A DNA stretch of 5,711 bases from CAYSPO01 sp964432945 (GTDB lineage Bacteria > Bacillota > Clostridia > Tissierellales > Peptoniphilaceae): positions 1 to 5,711 of the forward strand of contig CAYSPO010000060.1 of assembly GCA_964432945.1 (NCBI GenBank). The letters run 5' to 3'. How positions within the stretch are numbered: position 1 is the first letter of the stretch; every line of letters starts with the position of its first letter. The translations under genes were made by a program, and so were the position numbers. The notes below the pieces were generated by a model. The model saw only the letters and a list, made by a program, of their open reading frames with translations, was not told where the DNA came from and searched no databases. This document shows, one piece after another, positions 5,272 to 5,711 of the stretch.

Positions 5272-5711
5272 CTAATTACTTGATTTTTCTACTATTATTT
5301 TTTTCCCTTCTGTTCTAATAACTTTAATTACTTGATTTTTCTCTATAAATTCACCATCAGTTAAAGCATCATATTTCTTGCCATCTATTTCAATTATACC
5401 ACTTGGCCTTAGATTACTAAGACTTTTTCCTGATTTATTAGTTAAGCTAGATAAATCTTTTGATTTTTCATAAATTTGATCATCTAATACAAGTTTGGAT
5501 AGATTTTTATTTATAGTTCCTTTTTTTATCATATAAATAGCAATTAAAGTAGTTAATATAACAGCTAAACTAAAAGAAATTAACTTAATTTCTAAGCTAG
5601 AACTAGGAATACTTATTCCAAGTCCCATAGCTATAATGCCCCCTATGCCAAATACACCAAATCCTGGAATAAGTATTTCAAAAAATAAAAATACTCCTCC
5701 TAAAAAGAATA
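5272..5711 (-). CDS. NfeD family membrane protein, 5' end outside the window
   Basis: The frame is open to the window edge, so the gene is partial: 145 C-terminal residues are visible. An ATG at 5626-5628 is internal, because the codons upstream of it encode the hallmark NfeD segment EILIPGFGVFGIGGIIA (visible residues 11-27). A further membrane segment lies at about 42-62. The C-terminal soluble domain has the NfeD OB-fold pattern, with LRPSGIIEIDGKKYDAL at 100-116, then DGEFIEKNQVIKVI and a final IIVEKSSN. Missing upstream sequence decides whether this is a short NfeD or a long form carrying a ClpP-like serine protease domain. NfeD proteins partner with SPFH proteins, and here the gene ends 16 bases before floA. 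The OB-fold is thought to mediate protein contacts in the membrane domain. Confidence 0.92.
   Translation of the reverse strand, partial: FFLGGVFLFFEILIPGFGVFGIGGIIAMGLGISIPSSSLEIKLISFSLAVILTTLIAIYMIKKGTINKNLSKLVLDDQIYEKSKDLSSLTNKSGKSLSNLRPSGIIEIDGKKYDALTDGEFIEKNQVIKVIRTEGKKIIVEKSSN

Noticed and set aside
5089..5283. Plus-strand open frame of 64 codons over the floA 5' end
   Set aside because: Antisense to floA and its ribosome site; no start signal and no recognisable domain.
1..5711. CRISPR array, toxin-antitoxin pair or phage-defence genes
   Set aside because: There are no regularly spaced repeats, and all intact genes fit housekeeping, surface-glycan, repair, membrane-scaffold or unknown roles without defence signatures.

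Overview
The window is AT-rich DNA with strong AGGAGG-type ribosome binding sites, short intergenic gaps, T-tailed hairpin terminators and an nfeD-floA operon. This points to a low-GC Gram-positive (Firmicutes/Bacillota), and the gene set would suit an anaerobic clostridial or Tissierellia-type bacterium. That assignment is inference from style and gene content; no rRNA or other marker is present.

Layout, left to right. (1) Bases 7-792, plus strand: a PHP-domain phosphoesterase of the histidinol-phosphatase HisK/HisJ type, followed by a hairpin terminator at 846-874. (2) Bases 881-1248: no intact gene. It holds several short inverted repeats and fragments of minus-strand reading frames that look like a decayed small gene or genes. 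(3) Bases 1249-2694, minus strand: a polytopic O-antigen ligase/polymerase-like (Wzy_C) membrane protein. (4) Bases 2771-3238, plus strand: a family 6 (HDG-type) DNA-deoxyinosine glycosylase, divergent from the Wzy-like gene across a 76-base promoter region. (5) Bases 3305-3835, plus strand: a conserved-looking 176-aa protein of unknown function with its own extended -10 promoter. (6) A terminator at 3852-3880 lies between convergent genes. (7) Bases 3889-5711, minus strand: an operon transcribed in the order nfeD (5' part outside the window), floA, then a short K/N-rich membrane-anchored protein whose start lies 2 bases after the floA stop.

The NfeD-FloA pair is the one clear functional unit. 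FloA is a flotillin-like scaffold of membrane microdomains and NfeD is its usual partner; the third gene is placed for co-translation with FloA and may belong to the same membrane system. The other genes look like independent single-gene units: metabolic phosphatase, surface-glycan enzyme, base-excision repair and one unknown. I do not see a defence system, CRISPR array, intact mobile element or RNA gene. The least explained parts are the 881-1248 gap, the third gene of the floA operon and the 176-aa protein.
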